Counted from the stretch's first letter, positions 1 through 11,201 are shown. The stretch: DNA of 64,000 nt from Diphasiastrum complanatum (GCA_029204225.1 CM055095.1:11381506-11445505); one strand, 5' to 3'. Notes: generated by a model from the letters alone, not told the origin. A program made the numbers and translations.

Positions 1-527
1 TTTCAACATGTTTCAATACACAAAGAACTCCTTTGAACAACAACAAATATTTTCAAAAGGATATCACAAAGATATGAAACTTCCCAATTCTCTTTTGTAT
101 TTCACACGTGTGGATCTGAAAATAGGATTTAATGAACATTCTACACACAAAATTGCAAGATATCACAAGTAGGACCCAAAGAGAGCCATGTATAAGCTTG
201 AATGATAGAAGAGAGAGATAATGTCTCCTCTTCCCATGAGTTACATCCTTCTATAGTGTGTCCAAAACTAAATTCAAACTTTGGTTTCCCTCCATAATGA
301 AAACGCCACTATTTTTGTGATTAGATTCAATGTATCTACTACTCAAATTGAATCTCTCCAAAGCTTGTGTTCTATACTTTCCCACACTTTCCAAAAGTAT
401 GTATTCAAATTCTTTTAGATTAATATAACTTTGAAAAGTCAAACTCTAAGTCTAATATGAAAAATGACCTCGATAGCCAAATATACAAATATGACTAAAA
501 TAGCAAAACTAGTTGAAATCTTTCACA
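1..527 (-). repeat. Ty1/copia LTR, family 1, cut by the window edge
   Basis: On the minus strand this begins TGTGAAAGATTTCAAC at 527 and aligns along its length with the LTRs at 21225-21870 and 55925-56554. The order TATAGAAGGATG, the line of initiation-region sequence and the palindrome CACACGTGTG near 103-112 is the same. The flank at 528 is not a polypurine tract, so this is a 5' LTR whose element lies left of the window, or a solo LTR. Its terminal part, including any primer site, lies outside the window. Family assignment rests on alignment to the 21225 copy, which is followed by a tRNA-Met primer site. Confidence 0.75.
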
Positions 528-859
528 AGTGTTGCCCATTCAAAGTTTCATCAACATGGTGAAACAATGATAATGGCCATGAAAACACTTTCTCATTTTC
601 TTGGAGGACATAATTTTAATAGAATAATTTCTGTTGAGATTCCATGATCGGATCATCACATTTTGCATTGTATGTTGTGTATGTTGATATGAGTAAGTAT
701 GAAAACTATGAGCTCTTGGATCCGTATGAATGAAGGAAATTGTTGCATGATTCTAAATTGCAACTTTCATTAATGAAAGTGTCGGAAATAGAGTAGACAT
801 TGGAGAACCAGGCTTTGTGATATTTTTCATTTAATATACAAAATATTTTTGTATGACTG
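528..859. other. No gene seen; flank of copia LTR
   Basis: A+T-rich sequence with no convincing frame and no similarity that I could find elsewhere in the window. Confidence 0.5.
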
Positions 860-2470
860 TTGCCTATTGGCTTGTATACATTTTTATGCTTTTTGAAATT
901 TTTTATAATCCGTCAATTTTGTATTATGACGAATTTGGACTATTATGTAAAACCATTGGAAAAGTTGCAATATATAGTTGTTCTTTGTGCTAGTCCCACC
1001 AAGCAAGACCTGCAGGTAGCCATCCAACATGAGCAGACAAAAAAGGACCAACTCCTGAAGCTGCAACAACATGGAGAAGTTCTCCAAAGATATATCAAGA
1101 CCCTCTTCAAGTGATGGGTGCCCAAGAAAAGGTCCAGGAGATCCAACAATAAGCAAAGCAACGTCTAGCCCCTCTCCAGGCCCACAGCTACTAATACTTG
1201 AAACAGAGAATGAACGCCTGGGAGTGGAGGTACAGAGCCTGCAACAACAACAAGCAGTTTGGTTAGCCCAGCATGTCCCTAGTAACCGTCCTCTCAGCCA
1301 AAACGAGATGGATCTTTTAACGATACAAGTGGGATGATACCAACAAATGCTGATTTCAACAACTACCGCCAACACGCCATCCAAGAGCTTGCACAAGCAA
1401 GAAGTGCTCTTAAGCCCTGCCAACGACATGTGGAGCAACAACAACCAAGCAACAACAACCAGTCTGGGCCAGGATCAAGGATCACACGCAACAGGGAATG
1501 ATACGCAAGATCAAGCCTAGGACCAAGGCCCAGATATCAATTAGGGTGTAGAAACAAGTCAAGGGCAGATTAGGGAGTAACAACAAGCATCCACCTCCCC
1601 GGGTTCTCGCTTGATATCTGTCAGCCGAGGTTTTTGCAAACCAAAGATGGTAGGGGACGAAATCAACGTGTATCTAGTCCAATACCCATATGAATCCTCA
1701 TGCGACGGCTGGCAATTATCTTTCTCAATAAAGGACATCAAAATCAATGAGCTTGCCTACCTCCCAACATTGGCTCCACAGCCTAAATGGCGGCAACGAC
1801 AATTTGAGAAATAGCTGGAGGCCATCAAGGCCTATGTGGCAAGCCCACGCCAGCTACAGAACGACCCACATTTCATCCCCTATCAATGACGATCCAAATG
1901 GATGAATTTGGCACACCACTGGACTAGATTAACATAAAGACAATGAACTGGTCAAGGATTCACTCAAAAGCATGGGTGGGGCACTGCTATAGATGCTAAA
2001 AGGGCTCTCGTTCAATTTTAGAAATCCTATCATCAGTGTCCCGATCCCACGATTCACGCATCTGCAACAATTGTCCGAGACTTAGAATTTCTGATGGGCA
2101 TCTCAACAAAATGGGATGCCTTCTTACCCCACATCTTTTTTTTATCCTAACTCATTCTTGATTTCTGAAAAAGTTGAAAACCAACTTCCAGTGGCTAGAG
2201 TGTACTATAGAGTAGCGTTATTAGGCGATCAACGAATCAACAGATTTCAAGTATGGATCGACCAATTTTGACTAATCGGCGTCCACAAGTCCTTCCTAAC
2301 CTCCAAGGATGTGAAAACCACCAAATGATTGGAATTCATGGAAGAAGTCACAGGCTACATGATCCAACAAAGACGAGCAAAATGGCGGCATTACTAAACA
2401 CCATAGTGTCGAGGGACCGACACTACTTCAGGTCGAAGGCCCTGTTGTGGATATTTCCATGTATATAAAT
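860..2470 (+). pseudogene. Decayed Gln-rich coding DNA, unrecognised
   Basis: Base composition is more balanced than in the surroundings, and coding-like frames run on the plus strand. Around 950-1340 the product is Gln/Glu/Leu-rich (for example LLKLQQHGEVLQ, then LETENERLGVEVQSLQQQQ), which suggests coiled coil. At 1611-1814 a frame reads through LVQYPYESSCDGWQLSFSIKD, and at about 2190-2400 another contains RVYYRVALLGDQRINRF. Stops and frame changes separate them. I do not recognise the family. A retroelement gag-like protein is possible given the setting, but no zinc knuckle or polymerase motif supports it. Confidence 0.35.
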
Positions 2471-3159
2471 AAAATAGCTGAAATTAGAAGAAATAAGTTG
2501 TGAGGGCCGTGGCATCCTGTGAGCGTAAGCCCATAGCCCAATGTAAATAATTTATTTTTGAATAAGCTAGAGTTTGGGCCATGTGCTTAAAATAATATTA
2601 GAAGGCCAAAGTTTAAGTTAACTTAAGTTCTCTAAGTTTTGTAATTAGTCAAAAGTCAAAGTGGTGTTAGGTGAGGTGTGCTTCTTTGTGCATCATAGAT
2701 TAGTTTGTGTTTCTTTTGAAGGGTTAGGAATTCAATCCTACCTTCTTGCCAATAGGAAGCAAGTGGCTAATAGAGAAGAGAAAACTCTACCAAATTGGAG
2801 AGCCAAGCATCCTCATGTGCTAATCACTCTTGCTATTGCTCTTGATGTATTATTATTTTTTTTCATTTCTATTGTTATTTTTTTAGCCTGTTATGGCTTT
2901 TCCTTTAGCATGCATATTGAGCACATGAGCTAACCTCCATCTCATATCTCTCTCTCTCTCTCTCTCTCTCTTTTTTCACCTATCATGTTGATGTATGCTT
3001 GTGGTTAGTGTTAGTGAAAGTAGAGTTAAGTTGGGCTAGAGTTAGAGATATAGTGTAAAAAACATCTAAACTAGCAACTAAGCATAGTTAGGTTCCTATC
3101 CAAGTGTTCTACCCCTTTTGATAGGTAGAAGGCTACTCACCATCGAATTATTACTCCCC

Positions 3160-3164
<5 letters not shown>
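2471..3164. other. No gene seen; short (TC)n run
   Basis: A+T-rich DNA with a dinucleotide (CT)n run at about 2947-2971. The open frame at 2661-2933 is hydrophobic, T-rich and has no recognisable domain, so I do not call it. The sequence starting TGTGAGGGCC at about 2500 could be an LTR start, but no partner copy is visible. Confidence 0.4.

Positions 3165-3214
<50 letters not shown>
3165..3214. repeat. (GA)n microsatellite
   Basis: About 25 uninterrupted GA units. It directly abuts the LTR-like block that follows. The sister block at 27540 also has a GA-rich run (27534-27560) at the same end, so the microsatellite seems to be part of the repeat family and not an independent event. Confidence 0.95.
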
Positions 3215-3216
<2 letters not shown>

Positions 3217-3640
3217 CCAAGATGAACTAGACATGGTTTTATTAGGAAGAGTAGAAGATGATCAAATACAAAGGAAATGGCTCCCTCTTATAGATTTGAG
3301 ACGGGAGCCCCCTTCAATCTGATTGGCTACTGAAGCTCCATCAAGATCAAGATCTTGACCGTCAAGATCACTTTGTGTTTCTTGAGGACAAGTTGTGTTT
3401 TGCAACTTAGGAACTTTACCAAAGCTAAGTTTAAAATACTTTGTTTAATAACTGTGCTCCATGGCACTTATTAGCCTAAGGCCCAATGTTGGACTCACAC
3501 ACGCAGGATGCCAATTCGTCGTATGTTTCTAATGCTTTCGACTCTCTAATTTAGTTATGTAGTGTTTGGGCTTATTGCAAAGCATCTTGCCATATTTTAG
3601 AATATTCCATGTCATTCCCAAAATCGGACAATATGAGAAT
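3215..3640 (-). repeat. LTR-like block B, copy 1
   Basis: This stretch aligns in the same orientation with 27540-27960; both read TTTTATTAGGAAGAGTAGAA near the start and share GTCAAGATCACTTTGTGTTT. On the minus strand it has a promoter-like layout: CCAATCAG, then CTATAAGAGGGAGCC near 3271-3285. It carries GCATCCTGCGTGTGTGAGTC, which resembles the equivalent part of the LTRs at 7684-9162. I infer a U3-R segment of a gypsy-type LTR related to the 7010-9162 family. The exact ends are not resolved. Confidence 0.6.
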
Positions 3641-3735
3641 GATGTCCCACATAATGGTAGTGGTAACGTATCAGGCCAACATGAATATTTCTTTCTATCA
3701 AATGGCTTAACTAATGTAAAGCAATTTTGATACTT
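3600..3735 (-). pseudogene. Fragment of the sequence that precedes a SET domain at 28.9 kb
   Basis: The minus-strand frame reads FDRKKYSCWPDTLP and then GTSFSYC. The locus at 28900-28990 has KYSCWP followed by GTPFTYWGRMY directly upstream of a SET-like domain. The nucleotide sequence GGCCAACATGAATATTT is shared by both. Here the SET domain itself is absent, and the fragment is fused to the gypsy reverse transcriptase start on one side and to LTR-like block B on the other. Confidence 0.5.
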
Positions 3736-3960
3736 AATAAGTAACATGCGTAGAGCTTGATACCGTTCAGGAGTAAGTTGTGATCCAACTTGTACAAATT
3801 TTTTCGGTTCTCCTGGTTCGGGAAGATTCATTGGCTGTGTCCTAGTTGGGCCATTGTAAAACTCTTTAGATTCCGGCATGTGTTCTTCAGGTTCACGATG
3901 TGCTTTAGGTAACATGATAACCACATCATCCAGTGTATAACATCTAAAATGCTCGGTCAT
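3721..3960 (-). pseudogene. Ty3/gypsy pol: start of reverse transcriptase, truncated
   Basis: The minus-strand product contains LTPERYQALRMLLIKYQNCF, the conserved lead-in to the reverse transcriptase of plant gypsy elements. The copy at 9416-9766 continues into AWTHQDLKGIPTSVIEHTIP. Here homology stops after about 20 residues and foreign sequence follows, so the catalytic palm, RNase H and integrase are missing. It belongs with the protease and gag relics upstream on the same strand. Confidence 0.75.
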
Positions 3961-3992
3961 ATCATGTTGGACTACATCTGCTTGTTCTTTTT

Positions 3993-4436
3993 TTAAAGGA
4001 CTTGACTTGGATCTTCGCTTAGCCTTCTTAGTAGGAATTGATCGTGGAGGTGATCATCCTCAACTTTTCCTTTGCCTTTATCCAATAAGGGTGGCACTTT
4101 CTTTGAATCAACCTTTTGAGGGAGATTTTCCCATTTCAGGACCATATTATAATGCTGCTTAGCTTGTTTCTTCGTCATCGATCATGTGATCCTATCTTTC
4201 TTCAATATAACTACTTTGGGAGGTTTTATTGTTGGTTCTTCAGGAACATCACCCACTCCAAATCTGGTCGGATCGATATGATTTAGAATCTGCTCATCCG
4301 TAAGTTCAGCATTGCCATCATACGTCGAGGCATGACTCACAAGAATAAGTTCATTCTCAATCGGATTTGGAATAGGTTCTGTTGATATCCAGGCTACATT
4401 CAGCACATTTAGTGGAAACGTGATTGGTGTATCCAA
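3993..4436 (-). pseudogene. Ty3/gypsy pol: protease-RT linker
   Basis: Two minus-strand frames (4182-4436 and 3993-4178) rich in Lys, Pro and Glu lie between the protease-like domain and the reverse transcriptase start. PTIKPPKVVILKKDRIT is followed by a stop and a second frame, KKQAKQHYNMVLKWENLPQK. Such low-complexity linkers are usual between PR and RT in Athila/Tat-like elements. There is no recognisable catalytic motif. Confidence 0.55.
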
Positions 4437-4448
4437 AGTTCGATCTAA

Positions 4449-5417
4449 CTAGGAAATCTTGCTCAAATCTGATTGATTATCTCGTTGACACATGTATCCT
4501 GCTGTACAGTCAATCGTTGCAAGAGCTTCATTCCAATTGACAGTATCCGTTTGAGAATCGTAATGAACTCCCAATTTTTGCGCTTGTCGATCACAAGTGT
4601 GATCCGTTGTTGACAAATCGTCATCCTCTTTTTGAACCACTAGTTTGATAGTCCATGTTGTAGGATCAACTTTAACTACACATTCACGATTTTCGAAAGT
4701 GATTTTTCTGGTACCCCAGTTATGAATTACTTGCGCAACTCGTAACCATGGACGTCCCAATAGAACTCGGTAGACATTTGGCGTTTCTATAAAGTCCATC
4801 ACTACGAAAGTAATGACGAATTGTACTCTCCCAATTCTAACAGGTATATCTTCCACCATTCCTCGTGGATGAACTGTCATTTAATCAGCTAGCTTAATAG
4901 CAAAAGTAACAGGCTTAATCTTTGTAAGGCCCCATTTTGCACATAGCTTTGTAGAGACCAGGTTAACTCCTGAACGGCCATCTATCACGGCTGCTTCTTT
5001 AGGAAATTGTCTATGCTGTATCGGTAGAGTGGTATTCTTTTGTTCACTTTCCCAAGCGGCTCCAACATGGAGTACTTCATTAGATTCTTCAAATCTAGCA
5101 CAAAAAAGAGGCTCCTGATGGACTTTTGGTTCCTCATGAGCTAACTTTTGTGCTAATACTTCTTTTGCTTTTGGCACCAACTTCAAGAACTCTCCTAATG
5201 AGATATTGATCTTGCTAGACAAAATGTTTATGAGCAATTCTGTTTGCGGTGCTTCTGGTTCAGTCAACTCGAAGGGTTCTTCATGATGATGTAACTGATC
5301 ATTCATATCCGTACGTAAATTTCTTGGAGGCTGCAATGATGAAGACTGAACTTCAGTTGTTGCTTTAGCAGCTTCAAGTTCCTCTTCTTCTTGCAGATGT
5401 TTGATCCACTGCCTCAT
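4449..5417 (-). pseudogene. Ty3/gypsy aspartic protease region, degenerate
   Basis: In the minus-strand frame 4881-5417 the sequence AAVIDGRSGVNLVSTKLC occupies the place of the retropepsin active site, usually D-[ST]-G or DGGSG in plant gypsy elements. The next frame, 4449-4880, carries the end of the fold, YRVLLGRPWLRVAQVIHNW, a hallmark of plant retroviral-type proteases. An in-frame stop at 4878-4880 separates the halves. It follows the gag zinc knuckles at 5706-6269 and would have processed the polyprotein. It is now inactive. Confidence 0.75.
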
Positions 5418-6269
5418 ATTCTGATATCTGCGTTTTTTTGCATTAAGATTTGGATAGACTCCAGATGTTGTTGGTATATCATCAATGGTATAGAATCAGC
5501 AGGTACTGGATCCATTATGTACAAATTTCTCTTTATTTGGACATTCCGCAACTCTGTGATTTTCTCCACATGCAAAGCATCCAAGTGGTGCTCTGGTCTA
5601 ATTTCTGGAGGCTTGTTGTTGAGCGGCAGCATAAATGGCATACTCTTCCGAAGATCCACCTTTTTGATCATTACCATAGTTCCATTACGCAGCACTTCCG
5701 TAAGGTTATGGTTCCATCAAATTAGCGGGAGGAGCAGAGTGCTTTGGTGAGGCAGGTAAAGCTAAACGTTCCGGGTATCCAAGAAGAGATTGTCGCGGCC
5801 TTGCTGCTGGATTTCCTCCATACTGTGGTTCTAGATATCCCATCTGGACATACCATTGTTGAATTATCTGAGGGTGGAAGTTGCAAAAAGCAGTCTCATG
5901 ATTAGGTGAATTACACAGATGGCAAACATTGAGTTCCATTCGTTTTTTCAATTGAGGACACTCTTTTACTGTGTGATTCCCTGTACAAATAGAACACCAG
6001 ACATTTTCCCTGGTAGGAAAAGTCTTTGCAAACTTTTCAGGCTCCTTGTTTGCTTTCCTGTGGAAATTTTCCAATGCTTTGATCTTCTCATCAAATTGCA
6101 ACTGCAACTTTTCCATCTGTTTTTGTTGGAATAACCTTCGCCGACCTTTTAGATGAAAGATCTGACACAGATAAAACCATGGAAAACCGGACGAAGGTTT
6201 TTGACACAAGAAAATATAGTTTCTATACTTTGGCGAGGGTAAAATCAAGATTTTTTGTGATATAATCAA
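5414..6269 (-). pseudogene. Ty3/gypsy gag C-terminus with two zinc knuckles
   Basis: The minus-strand frame 5706-6269 contains two CCHC motifs: WCSICTGNHTVKEC, with the unusual spacing CX2CX3HX4C, and CHLCNSPNHETAFC with the standard CX2CX4HX4C. The first spacing is typical of Athila/Tat-type gag, which agrees with the tRNA-Asp-like primer site at 6987-7005. A coiled-coil-like KLQLQFDEKIKALENF precedes them. A further frame, 5414-5695, leads to the protease. The retrotransposon-gag core domain is not evident upstream. Confidence 0.8.
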
Positions 6270-6986
6270 GAAGAATCTTCGACGAACTCAAAAATAGTAT
6301 TTTACTATAAAGAGAATGTTTTGGAAACTCGGCGAAGGTTCTGGCGAAGGATCAAGAGTAATACTGATAATTTTGCAAAAAAGTACCTTTTTTGACAAAA
6401 ATATGGAAATAGGACAACTGATCCTCTGAAAAGCTTTCTATTTTTGGCATTATTCTTCGTCGACCTGGCAGTAGATAGATCTGAATCACACTTAAGCAGA
6501 GTACATCGGGAAAAAGTTATTTTTCTGTTTTTTTTAGGATTTTGGTTATTTTTTGCTATTTTTTTTATGGTTTTTCTGATGTTTCTAAAAATTTGCTGGG
6601 ATTTAATCTTTGCCCTTCAAACTGAAGGTTCTGTAAACATAACCGAAGGTGTCTGCAACTCGGCGAAGGTTTCTTGAAAGAGGATAAAAAGTTCTAAGCT
6701 CTGATCACACTTTTTGCCTCTTTTTGACCAAATCTGACAGATTTGACCAGTTTTTGTTATTTTTTCTGATATCTTAGATCCAAATGGATCTTAAGATTGG
6801 TGATCTAAATAGCTTTTCCTATTTAACAATCAATTAGATTTCAAGCAAGCAAATCCACTCATATCAAGCAAAATCAATCCCAAAATAACCCTAAAATGCA
6901 GATCTAACACTATTCATGCCACGATAAGATGACTAATGCAAGCTAACCATGCAACGATCATGCTGCAAACTGAAAAATTGGCATAG
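6270..6986 (-). other. Gypsy leader/untranslated region with repeated GGCGAAGG motif
   Basis: This lies between the primer site and gag on the minus strand. The octamer-like motif GGCGAAGG, or its reverse CCTTCGCC, recurs in variant forms at about 6137, 6327, 6345, 6455 (CTTCGTCG) and 6661. The blocks at 6137 and 6452 both continue into an AGATCTGA-containing sequence, so the leader includes a diverged repeat of about 315 bp. No open frame is credible. Confidence 0.55.
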
Positions 6987-7005
6987 CTCCCCGGCAACGG
7001 CGCCA
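6987..7005 (-). promoter_or_regulatory. Primer-binding site, tRNA-Asp type
   Basis: The minus strand reads TGGCGCCGTTGCCGGGGAG, complementary to the 3' end of plant tRNA-Asp and the standard primer site of Athila/Tat-like gypsy elements. It sits four bases inside the LTR end (CCCACTACA) at 7010. This fixes LTR copy 1 as a 5' LTR and the strand of the element at 3.6-7 kb. Confidence 0.88.
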
Positions 7006-7009
7006 AAAT

Positions 7010-7683
7010 TGTAGTGGGTTTCTTTCCTTGCCTAACCTGAATCCAAGATCTAGTCAATCTAGCATCATAGAGACGGAGTTAATTGTGACGCGTAGGTTCA
7101 TTCCCATGAGACACGTAGTTTTAGTTCAGATTTTAGCATGAATGGAAGATCCAAACTCTAACTCTACATCCATTAACCCTATTCTTTAACACTACGATCC
7201 CATAACTCTATGATCCACAACAAAGATAGCTTATAGTTCCTCTGTCTCTCTTTCTCTTTCACAAAAAGTATAATAACATGCAATCCCAGTAACAATCAGA
7301 TCCAACAATCAGCAAAAATCCATAGAAAGCATGAGAGATGGAAAAGGAAAGAAGAAGAGCAAGGACATTCATCAACCCATTTCTGAAGAGAACCAATCTG
7401 CTTTAATGAAACGAGGAAATGAACATCAAGAGCAAACCGAGTTGGTCCCTTCTTATAGTAGAGAGGAGGATCTTGGCCTCTGAATCCTATTGGTCAATTT
7501 TTGCCTCTCTTTTTATTCAAATTTTAAAAGAGTGTGAGAACCATCAAAATTGGAGGAAAACCCAACTTTATTCACTAAGTTGATATTTAGTCCTTACGAC
7601 ATTAAAATTCCCTTTATTGACTTTTAACTAATCAATCAAATACTAGGATTAGGCTTGCTTTGGGATCCGCAAACCCTCCAACA
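7010..7683 (-). repeat. Gypsy LTR, tandem copy 1 (next to primer site)
   Basis: On the minus strand it starts TGTTGGAGGGTTTGCGGATC and ends CCCACTACA, followed by the primer site. It has a TATA-like CTATAAGAAGGGACC near 7448-7462. Compared with copies 2 and 3 it lacks about 60 bp of the U3 part that contains GATCATCGGGTTGGACTTAC. Confidence 0.88.
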
Positions 7684-8420
7684 GTAGTGGGTTTCTTTCC
7701 TTGCCTAATTTGAATCCAAGATCTACTCAATCTAGCATCATAGAGATGGAGTTAGTTGTCACGCGTAGGTTCGTTCCCATGAGAGCAATAGTTTTAGTTC
7801 AGATTTCAGCATGAATGGAAGATCCAAAATCTAACTCTACATACATTAACCCTATTCTTTAATACTACAATCCATTAACTCTACGATCCACAACAAATAT
7901 AGCTTATAGTTCCTCTCTTTCTCTTTCTCTCTCATAAAAAGTATAATAACATGCAATCCCAATAGCAATCAGATCCAACAATTAGCAAAAATCCAAAGAA
8001 AGCATGAGAGATGGAGAAGGAAAGAAGAAGAGCAAGGACATTCATCAACCCCAATCTGCTTTATTGAAATGAGGAAATGAACATCAGGAGCAACTCGAGT
8101 TGGTCCCTTCTTATAGTAGAGAGGAGGACCCTGGCCTCTGAATCCTATTGGTTCATTCTTGCCTCTCTTTTTATTCAAATTTTAAAAAAGAGTGGGAACC
8201 ATCAAAATTGGAGGGAAATCCAACTTTATTCACTAACTCGACATTTAGGGCCTACGACATTAAAAGTCTCGCAACAAGGTCTAAAGTTCTTTTATGGACT
8301 TTTAACTAATCAATCAAGTAACTATGTGATCATCGGGTTGGACTTACACATGCAGGGTGCCAAATCCCTCTCACTTATTAAATATCGTTAGGGTTGCCTT
8401 GTGATCCGCAAACCCTGCAA
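7684..8420 (-). repeat. Gypsy LTR, tandem copy 2
   Basis: About 737 bp, directly abutting copy 1. The junction (plus strand) is CCAACAGTAGTGGG: the terminal T of the LTR is missing. The junction with copy 3 has the same wording, so one duplication event was probably propagated by unequal exchange. It keeps the TATA-like box near 8108-8122. Confidence 0.88.
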
Positions 8421-9162
8421 CAGTAGTGGGTCTCTTTCCTTGCCTAACCTGAATCCTAGATCTAGTCAATCTAGCATCATAGAGATGGAGTTAGTTGTCA
8501 TGCATAGGTTCGTTCCCATGAGAGCGATAGTTTCAGTTCAGATTTCAGCATGAATGGAAGATCCAAACTCTAACTCTACATCCATTAATCCTATTCTTTA
8601 ACACTACAATCCACAACAAAGATAGCTTACACTTCCTCTCTCTCTCTCTTTCTTTCTCATAAACAGTATAATAACATGCAATCCCAATAACAATCAGATC
8701 CAACAATTAGCACAAATCCAAAGAAAGCATGAGAGATGGAAAAGGAAAGAAGAAGAGCAAGGACATTCATAAACCCATTTATGAAGAGAACCAATCTGCT
8801 TTATTGAAACAAGAAAATGGACATCAGGAGCCACTCAAGTTGGTCCCTTCTTATAGTAGAGAGGAGGACCCTGGCCTCTGAATCCTATTGGTCCATTCTT
8901 GTCTCTCTTTTTATTCAAATTTTAAAAAAGTGTGGGAACCATCAAAATTGGAGGGAAACTCAACTTTATTCACTAACCTGACATTTAGGCCCTGCGACAT
9001 CAAAAGTCCCGCAAAAAAGCCTAAAGTCCTTTTATTGACTTTTAACTAATCAATCAAATAACTATGTGATCATCGGGTTGGACTTACACATGCAGGGTGC
9101 CAAATCCCTCTCACTTATTAACTAGGGTTAGAGCTGCCTTGGGATCTGCAAACCCTCCAACA
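8421..9162 (-). repeat. Gypsy LTR, tandem copy 3 (next to polypurine tract)
   Basis: About 742 bp, the most complete of the three. Its outer end (minus-strand start TGTTGGAGGG) is preceded by a polypurine tract, so it stands as the 3' LTR of the fragment at 9163-10090. Confidence 0.88.
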
Positions 9163-9180
9163 TTATCCCCCACCAAAACT
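9163..9180 (-). promoter_or_regulatory. Polypurine tract of gypsy element
   Basis: The minus strand reads AGTTTTGGTGGGGGATAA immediately before the LTR start TGTTGG. This is the expected plus-strand primer of an LTR element and marks 9163-10090 as its internal 3' portion. Confidence 0.75.
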
Positions 9181-10095
9181 GGTGGCGGTCCCACGACACC
9201 TGCAATATGCAGTTATGCGGTACTTTTATTGGTTTCGCATAGAATCTTGATTAAATGGTGCTGCACCTTCTCCATAAAATCGAGGCGTGCAGCATTAAAA
9301 TCCAAATTGTGTGGCAGAAAACAACGGTGGGCTCCGGCAATCCAGAATAACTTTGATCTTAGAATAATCTGTGGCACAACTCCGTGGGATACCCATATCT
9401 GACATTTTTATGGATTTAGAGAAATCTGATATTTGCGACATCTTTCATATACTTTCTCCAATTGATAGTGTACTCGATCTCATAAATGAAATTGGCGTCA
9501 AGCAATCTTTGAAGTTCTTTCTTTATCTGGTCCGCCACATTAGGATTACAGCGATAGAACTTTGTAACCTTTGGAACTGCATCAGGTACAAATGGTATGG
9601 TATGTTCAATCACTGATGTTGGAATACCCTTCAGATCTTGATGAGTCCATGCAAAGAAATCTTGATACTTAATAAGTAACATGCATAGTGCTTGATATTG
9701 TTCAGGAGTAAGTTTTGATCCAAATTGTACAATTTTATCCGGTTCTCCTAGTTCGGCAAGATTCATTGTCTGTGTCCTAGCTGGCCATCGTAAATCTCTT
9801 TAGAGTCTGGCATGTGTTCTTCAGGTTCACGATGTGCTTTAGGTTACATGATAACCACATCATCCAGTGTATAACGTTTAAAATGCTCGGGCATATCATG
9901 TTGGACTACATCTGCTTGTTCTCTTTCGAAAGAAATTGTCTTGGATCTTCCCTTAGCCTTCTTAGCAGGAATTGATCATGGAGGTGATGACTTTGGACAA
10001 GATGATTTTTTCTTCAAAGGTGAAGACTTCCTAGACGATGATGTCTTACTAGAATTTTGACTTGAAGAATCATCCTCGACTTTTCCTTTGCCTTC
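9181..10095 (-). pseudogene. Ty3/gypsy pol fragment: RT start joined to 3' end
   Basis: The minus-strand frame 9416-9766 reads LTPEQYQALCMLLIKYQDFF, then AWTHQDLKGIPTSVIEHTIP, then KELQRLLDANFIYEIEY, which is the N-terminal third of a gypsy reverse transcriptase. About 30 codons later it jumps to 3'-end sequence leading to the polypurine tract, so the RT palm, RNase H and integrase have been deleted. Upstream (9780-10095) the protease-RT linker resembles 3850-4090 closely at nucleotide level. It is the same family as the element at 3.6-7 kb. Confidence 0.75.
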
Positions 10096-10678
10096 CTTGA
10101 GGTATATGAGTTTATGATTGATGAGTCATGGCATTTGACTAATGCCACCTCCACTAGAAATGCTAAAACATAGTCTAGCAAACCAAATCCACTATATGAG
10201 AAAGCAGTGACACGCGATATCATCAAGAGAATAGATAGAGAGCACAATTAGTAAGAATTGGAACTATTCAAAGGCACCAACCAATCCAGCATGAGAGTGA
10301 TGTCATTCAATGAATGAGCTTCTAAATGAGATAGGCATAAGGTTTAGGGGCTTATACTATGCTAATTAACATATATGTGAAAAACAAAATGATTTATGGG
10401 ATGAATGAAATTAGTGAAATTAGAATATAGTAAATGAAATAAAAAAATTTGACATTGTGACCATGTTTGCATCCAACTACACCACTTTCATTATTTATCG
10501 ATAATATCAATTTAGCCACAATTAAGGTAGACATGCCCAGAGAATGACAACCCCATTCTATGGATTAAACCATGGCTATCCATTGAATTCATGATCTTTG
10601 ACACCACACATGAGAATATTTGCACATCAGAGTTAGCCCTTGAGATAGTTAGAGAAGTACATTGGATCAGAGAAAATA
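10096..10678. other. No gene seen
   Basis: A+T-rich sequence. Homology to the gypsy linker stops near 10095. The open frames here are short and featureless. Confidence 0.5.
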
Positions 10679-10925
10679 TTGTAGTGGCTTTATTTCCTAT
10701 CCTATCCTCAACCCAAGATCCAAGCACACAAGCATCAAGGAGATGAAGTTAGTCGTCACACGGAGGTTCGATCCCATGAGAGCGATAGCATAAATTAAAT
10801 TCTAGCAAGCATAGATAATTCCACAATTAACACTAAAATCTAGCAACACTACACATTATCCCTACATCCATTAACACTATCAGTTAAGACTACAACCATT
10901 AACCCTAAATCCACAAGGTCAAAGA
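10679..10925 (-). repeat. Diverged partial gypsy LTR
   Basis: The plus strand reads TGTAGTGGCTTTATTTCCTA and later GATGAAGTTAGTCGTCACAC and GGTTCGATCCCATGAGAGCG. These align in order with the start of the LTRs at 7010, 7684 and 8421, with many substitutions. It is an older copy in the same orientation, and homology fades after about 250 bp. Confidence 0.7.
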
Positions 10926-11120
10926 AAACCTTTTTGACTATTAATGTCCATCACTAAAGTTTCAAGTAAAAAACAAATAGGAGTCAAAAGTGTTAATTTA
11001 AATAGCAATTTCAAGCAGTTGATTTTTTAAGACAACAATTAATTCAAACAAGGACTACTACTCATATTTATCCACTAACTCAAAATTTCTCAGTTTGGAG
11101 GCATGGATCATATAAAGGAC

Positions 11121-11201
11121 TACTTTTAAAGTCGTTCTCTTAGTTATGCGACTTTAAAAGTACATGGTATACTTTTAAAGTCGCATAACTAAAAGAATGA
11201 C
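11121..11201. repeat. Long imperfect palindrome (foldback)
   Basis: Arms 11131-11162 and 11170-11201 are reverse complements over 32 bp with only a few mismatches, around a loop of about 7 bp. The arm core is TTAGTTATGCGACTTTAAAA. The left arm is also preceded by TACTTTTAAAGTCG, an additional inverted copy of its own end. There is no coding content. It could form a hairpin in RNA or a cruciform in DNA. Confidence 0.85.

Noticed and set aside
884-1444. 186-codon minus-strand frame rich in Cys and Leu
   Set aside because: It is antisense to the Gln-rich coding-like plus strand; Leu/Cys/Ser arises from complementing CAA/GCA codons.
6444-6677. 77-codon hydrophobic plus-strand frame
   Set aside because: Its Phe/Leu content reflects T-rich leader DNA antisense to a minus-strand gypsy element; no motif.
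10770-10790. Pol III B-box-like GGTTCGATCCC
   Set aside because: It lies inside a recognised LTR and has no A-box at the proper distance.
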